The notes beneath the pieces were generated by a model that did no database searches, was not told where the DNA came from, and saw only the letters and a program-made list of their open reading frames with translations. Of a DNA stretch of 32,169 bases, positions 8,219 through 15,384 are shown piece by piece. The stretch is from Chloroflexota bacterium. GTDB lineage: Bacteria > Chloroflexota > Anaerolineae > J036 > Brachytrichaceae. Location of the stretch: the NCBI GenBank assembly GCA_030550095.1, contig JAUQQA010000029.1, positions 1-32,169 of the forward strand. The letters are read 5' to 3'. Each line of letters starts with the position of its first letter. The stretch's first letter is position 1. The position numbers and the translations under genes were made by a program.

Positions 8219-9298
8219 ATGGCACCTCGCAAGATTGACTTACGCGGTCGAGACTTCATCAGTGATCTCGATTTTTCCGTTGAGGAAGTGGAGGCGGTGC
8301 TCGACCTTGCCGCGCGTCTAAAGAAGGAATATCGCAGCGGCAAGCCGCACAGCAAGGAGTTCATGTTGCGCGACAAAACGCTTGCCTTGTTGTTCTTCTT
8401 CACGAGCACGCGCACCCGTGGCTCGTTCGAGGCTGGCATGGCGCAGCTCGGCGGGCACGCTGCCTTCATTGACAGCGACACCACACAAATCGCCCACGGC
8501 GACACCGCAAAAGAGATCGGGCAGATCTTCGGTCGCTACTTCAACGGCATTGCGATTCGCCAGTGCGATTGGGGCGTGGGCAACCGCTACATCAACGAAG
8601 TGGCGCAGCATAGCCCCGTGCCCGTGCTCAACATGCAATGCGATGTGTACCATCCCTTCCAAATCCTCGCCGATCTCATGACGTTGCGCGAGCACAAGGG
8701 CAAGGACCTGCGCGGCAAGAAGATCGCCGTGAGTTGGGCCTACGCTGCCAGCTATCAAAAGCCGATCAGCGTGCCCCAATCGCTCATCATTCAGCTCACG
8801 CGCTTTGGGATGGACGTGGTGCTGGCGCATCCGCCGGAATACAAGCTCATGCCCGAAATTCTCCAGCTCGCCGAGGAGAACGCTAAGGCAAGCGGTGGCT
8901 CCTTCACCATCACCCACGACATGGACGAGGCGTTCAAAGATGCCGATGCGGTCTATCCCAAGTCTTGGGGCGCGCTGCTCACCACCACTGATCCCAACGA
9001 GAGCGCTGAGATCGGCAAGCGCTACAAGGATTGGATCTGCGATGAGCGGCGCATGCGCTTGGCAAAGCCAGATGCGATCTACATGCATTGCTTGCCCGCC
9101 GATCGTGGGCTGGAGGTTACCGACGCGGTGATTGACGGACCGCAGTCAGTGGTGTATGAGCAGGCGGAGAACCGCTTGCACGTGCAGAAAGCGGTGATGG
9201 TGATGACGTTGGGCAGCTACGTGCACGTGCTCTCGTCGTCAAAGCGCGCTAAGCGCAAGGCAAAGCCCCCTGCTCGGAAGACGACGCGCGCACGATGA
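8219..9298 (+). CDS. Knotted-type carbamoyltransferase (YgeW / N-acetylornithine carbamoyltransferase-like)
   Basis: Member of the aspartate/ornithine carbamoyltransferase family, which joins carbamoyl phosphate to an amino group. The 359-residue product has the carbamoyl-phosphate loop STRTR (63-67), a QIAHGDTAKE segment (90-99), NMQCDVYHPFQ (138-148), and HCLPADRGLEVTD (290-302). The region WAYAASYQKPISVPQ (173-187) and YPKSWGA (246-252) resemble YgeW and acetylornithine-type enzymes, whose chain is knotted, rather than plain OTC. The C-terminal EQAENRLHVQKAV is OTC-like. After residue 338 comes a Lys/Arg-rich tail not expected in the family. The ATG at 8219 has a GGGAG site. It overlaps the following glycosyltransferase by ATGA. 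Automatic pipelines may call it argF; the substrate (ornithine, acetylated ornithine or another) is unresolved. Confidence 0.85.
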   Translation: MAPRKIDLRGRDFISDLDFSVEEVEAVLDLAARLKKEYRSGKPHSKEFMLRDKTLALLFFFTSTRTRGSFEAGMAQLGGHAAFIDSDTTQIAHGDTAKEIGQIFGRYFNGIAIRQCDWGVGNRYINEVAQHSPVPVLNMQCDVYHPFQILADLMTLREHKGKDLRGKKIAVSWAYAASYQKPISVPQSLIIQLTRFGMDVVLAHPPEYKLMPEILQLAEENAKASGGSFTITHDMDEAFKDADAVYPKSWGALLTTTDPNESAEIGKRYKDWICDERRMRLAKPDAIYMHCLPADRGLEVTDAVIDGPQSVVYEQAENRLHVQKAVMVMTLGSYVHVLSSSKRAKRKAKPPARKTTRAR

Positions 9299-10911
9299 GC
9301 CATCGCACACGCGCGATCGCGAAAGGCTTCTTACTTGTGGTTGTGGCTGCGGCGCTGGCAGTGCTTGCCGCGCCGCAGCTCGTATACCCCTTCGGTCATG
9401 ATCAGGGGATCTATGCCGCCTGCGGCGACGTGATCCGCAAGGGCGGCGTGCCCATCCGCGATTGTTTCGAGAGCAAAGGGCCGGGGGTAATGGTGATCTA
9501 TGCGTTGGCGCTCTCGATCCATCACAGCACCGTCGCGGTGCACGCTTTCACGTTGGCGTGGCAGGCGCTGACAGCAGTGGCGGTTGGGTTGACTGCGCGC
9601 GCGCTCTTCGCGCCGGCTGCTGCCTTGCCCGCTGCTGTTGCGTACTGGCTGATCTACGCCGGCATCAACTACTGGTCCATGAACCAGGCTGAGACGTTCT
9701 CGAACCTCTTCATCACGCTCAGCCTGTTGTTGAGCTGGCGCGCGGCGCAGCATGACCGTCGCGTGCTTGCCTTCCTCGGCGGCGTGGTTGCTGGCATTTT
9801 GCTGTGGTTCAAGTACGTGTTCGGGTTGCTTCTTGCGGCGGTTGGGGTGGGGCTGTTGTTCCAGCGATGGGCGCGCGCGCGTGAGGTGCGATCGGCGGTC
9901 GCTCTCGGCGCAGCGTTTGCTGCGGGCGCGCTCGTCGTTAACGGAGCGGTGCTCGGCTACTTTGCGCTCGTCGGCGGCATCCCGGCGCTGGTGGAGCAGT
10001 TCGAGGTGTTCCGTGAGCTGTTCCCGCTCGGCCCGCCGCGCACGCTGCCGGAGATCGCGCAGATGCTCTGGCGTTTCATGGACAACGGCGCCGACCTCAC
10101 CGCAGACTACAAGCCCACCGTCGCACAGTGGATTTTCGTCGGCGGTGGTTTTCCGCTGCTCTTTGTTGTGAGCGGCTTGGGGCTGCTTGCTTGGGCGCGA
10201 CCGCTGATTGGTGAAGGGGGGGCGCGCATCATGTATCTCATTGCGTTGTTTGTTGCAGGGCTAGCAGTGGTGGTGATTCAAGCCAAATACGTGCAGTATC
10301 ACTTCACCATCCTGCATCCCACGCTCGCGATCGCCTTTGGGGGTGGCGCGGCAGCAGCTTGGCGCTGGTTGCGGGGCGCGCGCTTGCCGCTGCGTGTGGC
10401 AGGCGCGTTGGCAATGGTCGGGGCGCTCGCGGCGGTGGTGTTGCTCGCGCTGCGCATGGTGCCTTGGGTGTTGGACACTTACAGCAATGTAGTGGTGCAG
10501 CGCAAATCACTGCGCGAGATGCACTTGGAGAGCCGCGTGGCGATTCAGCTTTACCTCGCCGACTACATCGTGCAGCACACACAGCCCGACGACATGATCA
10601 GCTTGTTTGCCGATGCGCCGTGGGTGTACATGCTCACGCAGCGCCCTAATGCGACGCGCTTCCCGTTTGCTGACGTGTGGGCGCCTGCGCATGGCTCGCG
10701 CACCAACGCGCGCTTCAGCGAGCAGTTCTTCGAGGCCATCCAGCGCAACCGGCCCAAGTATTTCATCCTCACGGAAGACGACTACCCCTGGCTCGGTGTG
10801 CGCCACATTGACAATTACAAGCGCATTGCGCCGCTCTATGCCTTCATCGAGGCGAATTACCAATACGAAGTGAACATCGGCCCGTTCATCGTGTTTCGCC
10901 GGCGCGATTAG
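9295..10911 (+). CDS. GT39-like membrane glycosyltransferase
   Basis: Predicted polytopic membrane protein of 538 residues resembling the PMT/ArnT-type glycosyltransferases, which use lipid-phosphate sugars on the outer face of the membrane. After the first membrane segment (about 10-30) comes HDQGIYAACGDVI with Asp36 at the place of the usual DEG motif. GGVPIRDCFESKGPG (50-64) follows, matching the family's GGxxYRDxxxxKPPG loop. About ten more hydrophobic stretches follow, and a soluble C-terminal part (about 400-538) is predicted. The start overlaps the carbamoyltransferase stop by 4 bp, so the two are co-translated although no shared pathway is obvious. The 3' end overlaps that of the convergent DUF2723 gene by 4 bp. 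Confidence 0.75.
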   Translation: MSHRTRAIAKGFLLVVVAAALAVLAAPQLVYPFGHDQGIYAACGDVIRKGGVPIRDCFESKGPGVMVIYALALSIHHSTVAVHAFTLAWQALTAVAVGLTARALFAPAAALPAAVAYWLIYAGINYWSMNQAETFSNLFITLSLLLSWRAAQHDRRVLAFLGGVVAGILLWFKYVFGLLLAAVGVGLLFQRWARAREVRSAVALGAAFAAGALVVNGAVLGYFALVGGIPALVEQFEVFRELFPLGPPRTLPEIAQMLWRFMDNGADLTADYKPTVAQWIFVGGGFPLLFVVSGLGLLAWARPLIGEGGARIMYLIALFVAGLAVVVIQAKYVQYHFTILHPTLAIAFGGGAAAAWRWLRGARLPLRVAGALAMVGALAAVVLLALRMVPWVLDTYSNVVVQRKSLREMHLESRVAIQLYLADYIVQHTQPDDMISLFADAPWVYMLTQRPNATRFPFADVWAPAHGSRTNARFSEQFFEAIQRNRPKYFILTEDDYPWLGVRHIDNYKRIAPLYAFIEANYQYEVNIGPFIVFRRRD

Positions 10912-13469
10912 CAGGGCAAGTACACCATGCCCTCATAGCGCTCGTCAAGCGGCGGCAGCACAAAGCGCGTGTTGCTTTCGTACACCACGACGCTACACCG
11001 CAGCGCGCCGCGGTAGCCGTCCAGAGGGATGGGGTGTGGGTCGCTCACGCGGGCGCCACGGATCCACTTCAAAGTGGGCAACGCGCCTAATGCGGGCACA
11101 CCGTCATGGGTGCGGTAGAACCCTTCGCCTGCCGCGCGCACTGAGACGATGTAATCGCGCGTGAGGTTCTGCGCTGCTGCCCACTCCAAACTGAGCGTCA
11201 ACTGTTCATCGGTGCGCTGGGCGCGCGAGCCGAACAACACCAGTTGGTCGCCAAAGGCGATATAGCGCTCGCCGTCCCAAAATCGGGGGAGCCGCCTGCC
11301 TTCAAGCCAAAGCTCTTCCATCGTTGGCGCGAGGTCGAAAGGGAGCGAAGCAAAGGTGGCGGCTTCGGATGTGGGTGCTGCTGGTACCTGTTGGGTTGCT
11401 GCGATGGGCTGACCGCGCGCGTCGCGCAGCGTGATCGCGCGTGCTTGCGCGCTGAGCCGCCAATGCGTCCAAAGGCGCAAGCGACCTTCAAGCCCTGTGT
11501 CGTAGTCCACGCCGATCAAGGTAGGCGCCTCGGGACCTAAGCTCAGCTCCAAAGCGCGCTGCGTGATTGGTGGCGTGCGGCGAGGCACAACTTCGATCGC
11601 GCCGATAGGCTCGTACTCGCGCCCTGCAGCGCTCAAGTGCGCGGCAAATCCTTGCTCCGTTTGGCGATAAACCCCTGCTAAGACCGTGTATCGCCCAGGC
11701 GGCAGATCGAGCGGCACGCCGAGCACCAACCGCTTGGCGGCAAAGCCTTCGTGCACCGGCGTGAGGCGCGTGTCGGCGTTTGCGGCTAGGCGACCATCAG
11801 GGCGCAGAATGCGCACTGTGAGCGCGTCGTCGGCGCTGGCGCTTGGCGCGAGCGCGCGCCAGCTCACGTCCACGAATATCACGGCGCCGTGCTCAGCGCG
11901 CGGGCTGCGTGTGCTCAAGAGGGCGCGTACCTCCCAACGATCCCCAAAGCGCAGCGCCAGCCCCGGCGTTGTGGAGAAGGGTTGCGTGCTTACTTGCCAG
12001 CTAGGCACATGCGGCAGCGGGCGGCTGAACAAAGCAGCGCGGGCAAAAGCGTCTTCGAAAAAGCTGGTGACGAACGTCGGGCGTTCTGGCGCGAGTGCAG
12101 CGGCGCGTTCGGCAAAAGTCTCGGCGTAGCTTTGCGCACCGCGAGGGGGCACATACTCCACGCGCACATCAGGGCGCACTTGCTCAATGGACTGCAATGC
12201 CCATAGCGGCGTTGCCTCATGCCACTGCGCGAGGATCGTGCTCGCTTGTGGCGCAGCGCGTAGCACAGCCTCGGCGTTCTGATGCACGCTGCGGTCGTCT
12301 GCGAGGTCTAGGAAAGCAGGCAAACGGTTCAATCCTTCGCCCCATACCCACACAAGCATCAAGCCGCAGCCGATCCAGCCCATCCACCGGGCCCAGGCGC
12401 GGCGCGCGCTCAAGAGCGCTGCCCAGCCGGTGCCCATCATGGCGCTCAGCAGCACCCAGGCGGGCAAGGCATACTCCACTGTTTGCGGAGCGCGATAGGT
12501 CAACGTGACGAAGCCATGCACGAGCAGGGCGAGCGTCCATGCAATCCCGAGCGCGGGCAAGTGCAGGCTGGTGAGCAGAACGCCGAGGAGCACCGCCCAG
12601 CGCAGCTCTGCGCCGAATTGAAAGCGCATCAAGCTCGGCACGAGTGCGAGGCGCTCAGGGAGTGCCTCGCGGTTGGCGAAGGCAAACATGTCGCCAGCGA
12701 AGCCGCGCGCCAACATGTGATCGAGCAACCCTTCCAGCGTGCCCAAGCTGCCGGGCGCAAAAGGCGCGCGAGCAGCATCTCGCAGCGGCAGGTAGAGCCA
12801 CACAAGCTGGGTGAGCAACAACATGCCCACAGCGCTCAGGAGCGCGCGCGGATGCGCGCATTTGGCGCGCAGCAGGCGAAGCAGCACCAAAGCCGCAATC
12901 ACCGCGCCGCTGAACACAAGCGAAGGATGATGGGCTATGCCCAGCCCGAGCGCCAACGCCAGCCACATCCACAGGTGCGCCTCTGGACGTGTCTCCGCAC
13001 GCGCTGAGATCCACACGAAAAGCGCGGTAAAGAACGCCGTTAGGCTGCGGATGTTCGTGGTCGTGGCTTGTGCCCAAAACGTCGTGCTGAATGCAAGCAT
13101 CGAGGCAGCCAGCGTGCCGCCGAGCAGTGAGCCGACCCATGCTGTGCCGCGTCGTTCAAGCACGCGCTGGGCGGCGCTGCCGATCAGCGCTACCGCCAAC
13201 GCAGAGGCGAGCGCAGAGAGAAACGCCGTGCGCGCGTAGGGTGAACCGAGCGGCGCTTGCATGAACGCTCCCGCGAGCAGGGAGAACAACGGATAACCGG
13301 GTGGGTGCGCGACGCCGAACGTGAAGGCGACAATTTGAAGCTCGCCGCTGTCAGCCGGTTCGACGTCGCCGTGAAGGGTGAGCGTGTAGAGCAGCAACGG
13401 CGCCGCGAAGATCACCGCGCGCCAGATCGCCAGCCACTGGTGGCGTGTGCGTGCGTTCTCAAGAGGCAT
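10908..13469 (-). CDS. DUF2723-family membrane protein, TMEM260-like putative O-mannosyltransferase
   Basis: Large (853 residue) integral membrane protein. Soon after its first membrane segment (about 17-32) it carries DVEPADSGELQ (35-45) and GVAHPPGYPLFSLLAG (52-67), which define DUF2723. Members include the eukaryotic O-mannosyltransferase TMEM260, and the family is placed among GT-C glycosyltransferases. About ten further membrane segments extend to near residue 390. The rest (about 400-853) is a soluble, probably extracellular, beta-rich region. I chose the ATG at 13469, 11 bp inside the GT4 gene, because the longer ORF adds a Cys/Arg-rich stretch that is only the other reading of the GT4 gene. 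Sugar donor and acceptor are not known. Confidence 0.85.
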   Translation of the reverse strand: MPLENARTRHQWLAIWRAVIFAAPLLLYTLTLHGDVEPADSGELQIVAFTFGVAHPPGYPLFSLLAGAFMQAPLGSPYARTAFLSALASALAVALIGSAAQRVLERRGTAWVGSLLGGTLAASMLAFSTTFWAQATTTNIRSLTAFFTALFVWISARAETRPEAHLWMWLALALGLGIAHHPSLVFSGAVIAALVLLRLLRAKCAHPRALLSAVGMLLLTQLVWLYLPLRDAARAPFAPGSLGTLEGLLDHMLARGFAGDMFAFANREALPERLALVPSLMRFQFGAELRWAVLLGVLLTSLHLPALGIAWTLALLVHGFVTLTYRAPQTVEYALPAWVLLSAMMGTGWAALLSARRAWARWMGWIGCGLMLVWVWGEGLNRLPAFLDLADDRSVHQNAEAVLRAAPQASTILAQWHEATPLWALQSIEQVRPDVRVEYVPPRGAQSYAETFAERAAALAPERPTFVTSFFEDAFARAALFSRPLPHVPSWQVSTQPFSTTPGLALRFGDRWEVRALLSTRSPRAEHGAVIFVDVSWRALAPSASADDALTVRILRPDGRLAANADTRLTPVHEGFAAKRLVLGVPLDLPPGRYTVLAGVYRQTEQGFAAHLSAAGREYEPIGAIEVVPRRTPPITQRALELSLGPEAPTLIGVDYDTGLEGRLRLWTHWRLSAQARAITLRDARGQPIAATQQVPAAPTSEAATFASLPFDLAPTMEELWLEGRRLPRFWDGERYIAFGDQLVLFGSRAQRTDEQLTLSLEWAAAQNLTRDYIVSVRAAGEGFYRTHDGVPALGALPTLKWIRGARVSDPHPIPLDGYRGALRCSVVVYESNTRFVLPPLDERYEGMVYLPC

Positions 13470-14568
13470 GACGTTGCTGGGCGACGCGACGAAACACCGC
13501 GAGCGTCTCCCAGGCTGTGCGCTGCCAGGTGAACTGCGCCGCGCGCAACAAGCCGCGTTGGCGCAGGCGCTCGTTAAGCTCATCCTCGATGCAGGTGGCG
13601 ATCAAAGCCCCTGCCATGCTGCGCGCATCAAGCGGATCAACCAGCATCCCCGCGTTGCCGACCACTTCAGGGATGCTTGTGGCGTTGCTGCCAACCACGG
13701 GCGTGCCACAAGCCATTGCCTCCAGCGCAGGCAAACCAAATCCTTCATACGTCGAGGGGTACAGAAACGCACGCGCACCCGCGTAGAGCGCTGGCTTATC
13801 CTCTTCAGCGACGCGGCCGATGTAGCGCAGATACTCGCTCACCTCAAGCGTCTCTGCCATTTGCGCAAGCGTCATGCGTTCGCCGCCATTGGTGACGACG
13901 GGGGTGTGCGGCTCTGCGTTGACCACCAGCGGGAACTCTTCGCCGATGGATTCGCCACACCACACGTAAACCTGAAGCAGCGTCTCGATGTTTTTGCGGG
14001 CGTCGTAGCCGCCGAGGTAAAGCACGTAGGACTCAGGCAGATCGTAGCGTTCGATCACGCGCTGACGATCCGTCTCTTCGATGTTGGGCGTGTAGCTGCT
14101 GTCCACAGCCAAGGGCACGACGTGCACGCGCTGCGCTTCCACAGGCAACAGGCGTAAGATGTCCTGCCTGCTGAATTCGGAGTCGGTGAGAATCGCTGCG
14201 GCGTTAGCGGCTGCTGCGCGCACTAAGCTGGCGTAGGCGCGCTGCAACACACCACCGCGATACGCGGGCAGCGCAAGCGGGATCACGTCGTGGATGGTGA
14301 CAACCACAGGCACGCTGCACTGTAACGGCGGCGCCCAGTAGGGCACGAAAGCAAGGTCAGCGCTCATTTTCTCGGCTGCGCGCGGAAACTCGACCTGCTC
14401 AAAGTGCAGCTTTGCCCAATCCCCACGACGGCGCGGCGTTACCACCTCAAGCGTCAAATCGGGCGCAAGCTGTGCAAGCGCCTCGAGCAAACGAGCGGCA
14501 TACTGCCCGCTGCCAGTCACCGCTGCCTCGGAAGTAGCTAGAAACCAGCCGTTGACTGCAATACGCAT
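13459..14568 (-). CDS. Glycosyltransferase family 4
   Basis: Cytoplasmic GT-B glycosyltransferase of 369 residues. The N-terminal domain opens with RIAVNGWFL and a Gly-rich acceptor loop (VTGSGQYAARLL, 17-28). TIHDVIPL (91-98) and LTDSEFSRQDI (127-137) follow. The C-terminal donor domain has LYLGGYDARKNIETLL (183-198) with the phosphate-binding Arg-Lys, and YPSTYEGFGLPALEAMACGTP (270-290, described in part) with the EX7E-type glutamates. The start ATG at 14568 is preceded by GAGG. It overlaps the DUF2723 gene at its 3' end, so an assembly step followed by a membrane-side transfer is a reasonable inference. Divergent from the HTH regulator. Confidence 0.88.
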   Translation of the reverse strand: MRIAVNGWFLATSEAAVTGSGQYAARLLEALAQLAPDLTLEVVTPRRRGDWAKLHFEQVEFPRAAEKMSADLAFVPYWAPPLQCSVPVVVTIHDVIPLALPAYRGGVLQRAYASLVRAAAANAAAILTDSEFSRQDILRLLPVEAQRVHVVPLAVDSSYTPNIEETDRQRVIERYDLPESYVLYLGGYDARKNIETLLQVYVWCGESIGEEFPLVVNAEPHTPVVTNGGERMTLAQMAETLEVSEYLRYIGRVAEEDKPALYAGARAFLYPSTYEGFGLPALEAMACGTPVVGSNATSIPEVVGNAGMLVDPLDARSMAGALIATCIEDELNERLRQRGLLRAAQFTWQRTAWETLAVFRRVAQQRHAS

Positions 14569-14581
14569 CGCCTCAAGCCGC

Positions 14582-14587
14582 TACAAT
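14582..14587 (+). promoter_or_regulatory. Candidate -10 box for the double-HTH regulator
   Basis: TACAAT (5 of 6 consensus) lies 11 nt before the ATG at 14599. No -35 is seen at 16-18 bp; a TTGACT at 14552 is 24 bp away and inside GT4 coding sequence. No Shine-Dalgarno precedes the ATG. Confidence 0.4.
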
Positions 14588-14598
14588 CCTCGCTGATT

Positions 14599-15303
14599 AT
14601 GCACGAACCGACCGCGCATGATGAAGCTTTGCGAAGCCTCGGTGCCCGCTTGCGCTACGTCCGCGAGACGCGCGGCTATACACTTGCCCAATGCGCTGAG
14701 CGCAGCCGCATCCCTGTGCAGCGCTTGCGCAGCTACGAGGAAGAAAAAGCAGAGCCTTCGTTGCCTGAGATCGAGGCAATTGCCTACGCGCTGAACGTCT
14801 CGGTGCAAGCCCTTGTGGGCGAAGCGCCGTTGCTGTTGCACACGACGAAGCCCGAGAACCTTGCGCAGTGGGTCAAGCTGCGTCATCAAATCATCGGCGC
14901 GCTTTTGAGCAAGGCGCGTTCGGAGCGCAAGGCAACGCTCAAGGAAGTGGCGCAGGCAACGGACCTAAAGCCTGCTCAGCTCAGGCGCATTGAGTCTGGG
15001 CAGCCGGTATCCCTCTCTGTGCTCCAGAAGCTCATGGCGTACTACGGGCTAACCTTGGAGCAACTGCTTGACCTTGGGGTGGGGCACATCGGTGAGGCGC
15101 AACTGCACACGTGGCAATGTGAGCAGTTGGCGCGCTTGGAGCCAGAGCTGCGCAAGTTCGTCACACAGCCAGACGCTGCGCCCTACCTCGAGGTCGCGCG
15201 CCGCTTGAGCGAGCTGCCCGCTGGAACGCTTGGCGCGTTTGTGCAAGCGCTTGCTCACCTTGATGCTCTCGCGCTGGTGCAGAGCAGCTCTGCTGAGAGA
15301 TAG
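14599..15303 (+). CDS. Transcriptional regulator with two XRE-type HTH domains
   Basis: A 234-residue DNA-binding protein. The first Cro/CI-type helix-turn-helix is at about residues 15-70 (LGARLRYVRETRGYTLAQCA, then RSYEEEKAEPSLPEIEAIA). A second, more diverged copy is at about 95-155 (ALLSKARSERKATLKEVAQA, then LRRIESGQPVSLSVLQKLM). The C-terminal about 75 residues are alpha-helical with no recognised ligand domain. Two HTH units in one chain could allow binding to paired sites as a monomer. Target genes are unknown; the metal-uptake operon starts 81 bp downstream on the same strand but has its own promoter-like element. Confidence 0.82.
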   Translation: MHEPTAHDEALRSLGARLRYVRETRGYTLAQCAERSRIPVQRLRSYEEEKAEPSLPEIEAIAYALNVSVQALVGEAPLLLHTTKPENLAQWVKLRHQIIGALLSKARSERKATLKEVAQATDLKPAQLRRIESGQPVSLSVLQKLMAYYGLTLEQLLDLGVGHIGEAQLHTWQCEQLARLEPELRKFVTQPDAAPYLEVARRLSELPAGTLGAFVQALAHLDALALVQSSSAER

Positions 15304-15345
15304 CGCAGCGAAGCCTCACCACAGGCGGTGAACGATGCGCAAGCG

Positions 15346-15365
15346 TATAATTGAGAAACGTTCTC
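15346..15365 (+). promoter_or_regulatory. Promoter and candidate operator of the metal-uptake operon
   Basis: A perfect TATAAT (15346-15351) is followed at once by the palindrome GAGAA-ACG-TTCTC (15353-15365), which covers the expected transcription start. A repressor bound there would block initiation. The half-sites loosely resemble the TGAAAAT-type Zur boxes of some bacteria (about 9 of 14 positions by eye). An AGAGGTGA ribosome site (15373-15380) precedes the znuA ATG. Confidence 0.5.
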
Positions 15366-15384
15366 GCTTGTGAGAGGTGAAGTC

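Noticed and set aside
13470-13583. N-terminal extension of the DUF2723 protein
   Set aside because: It lies within the GT4 gene in another frame and is Cys/Arg-rich. The ATG at 13469 fits the short overlap usual in this window.
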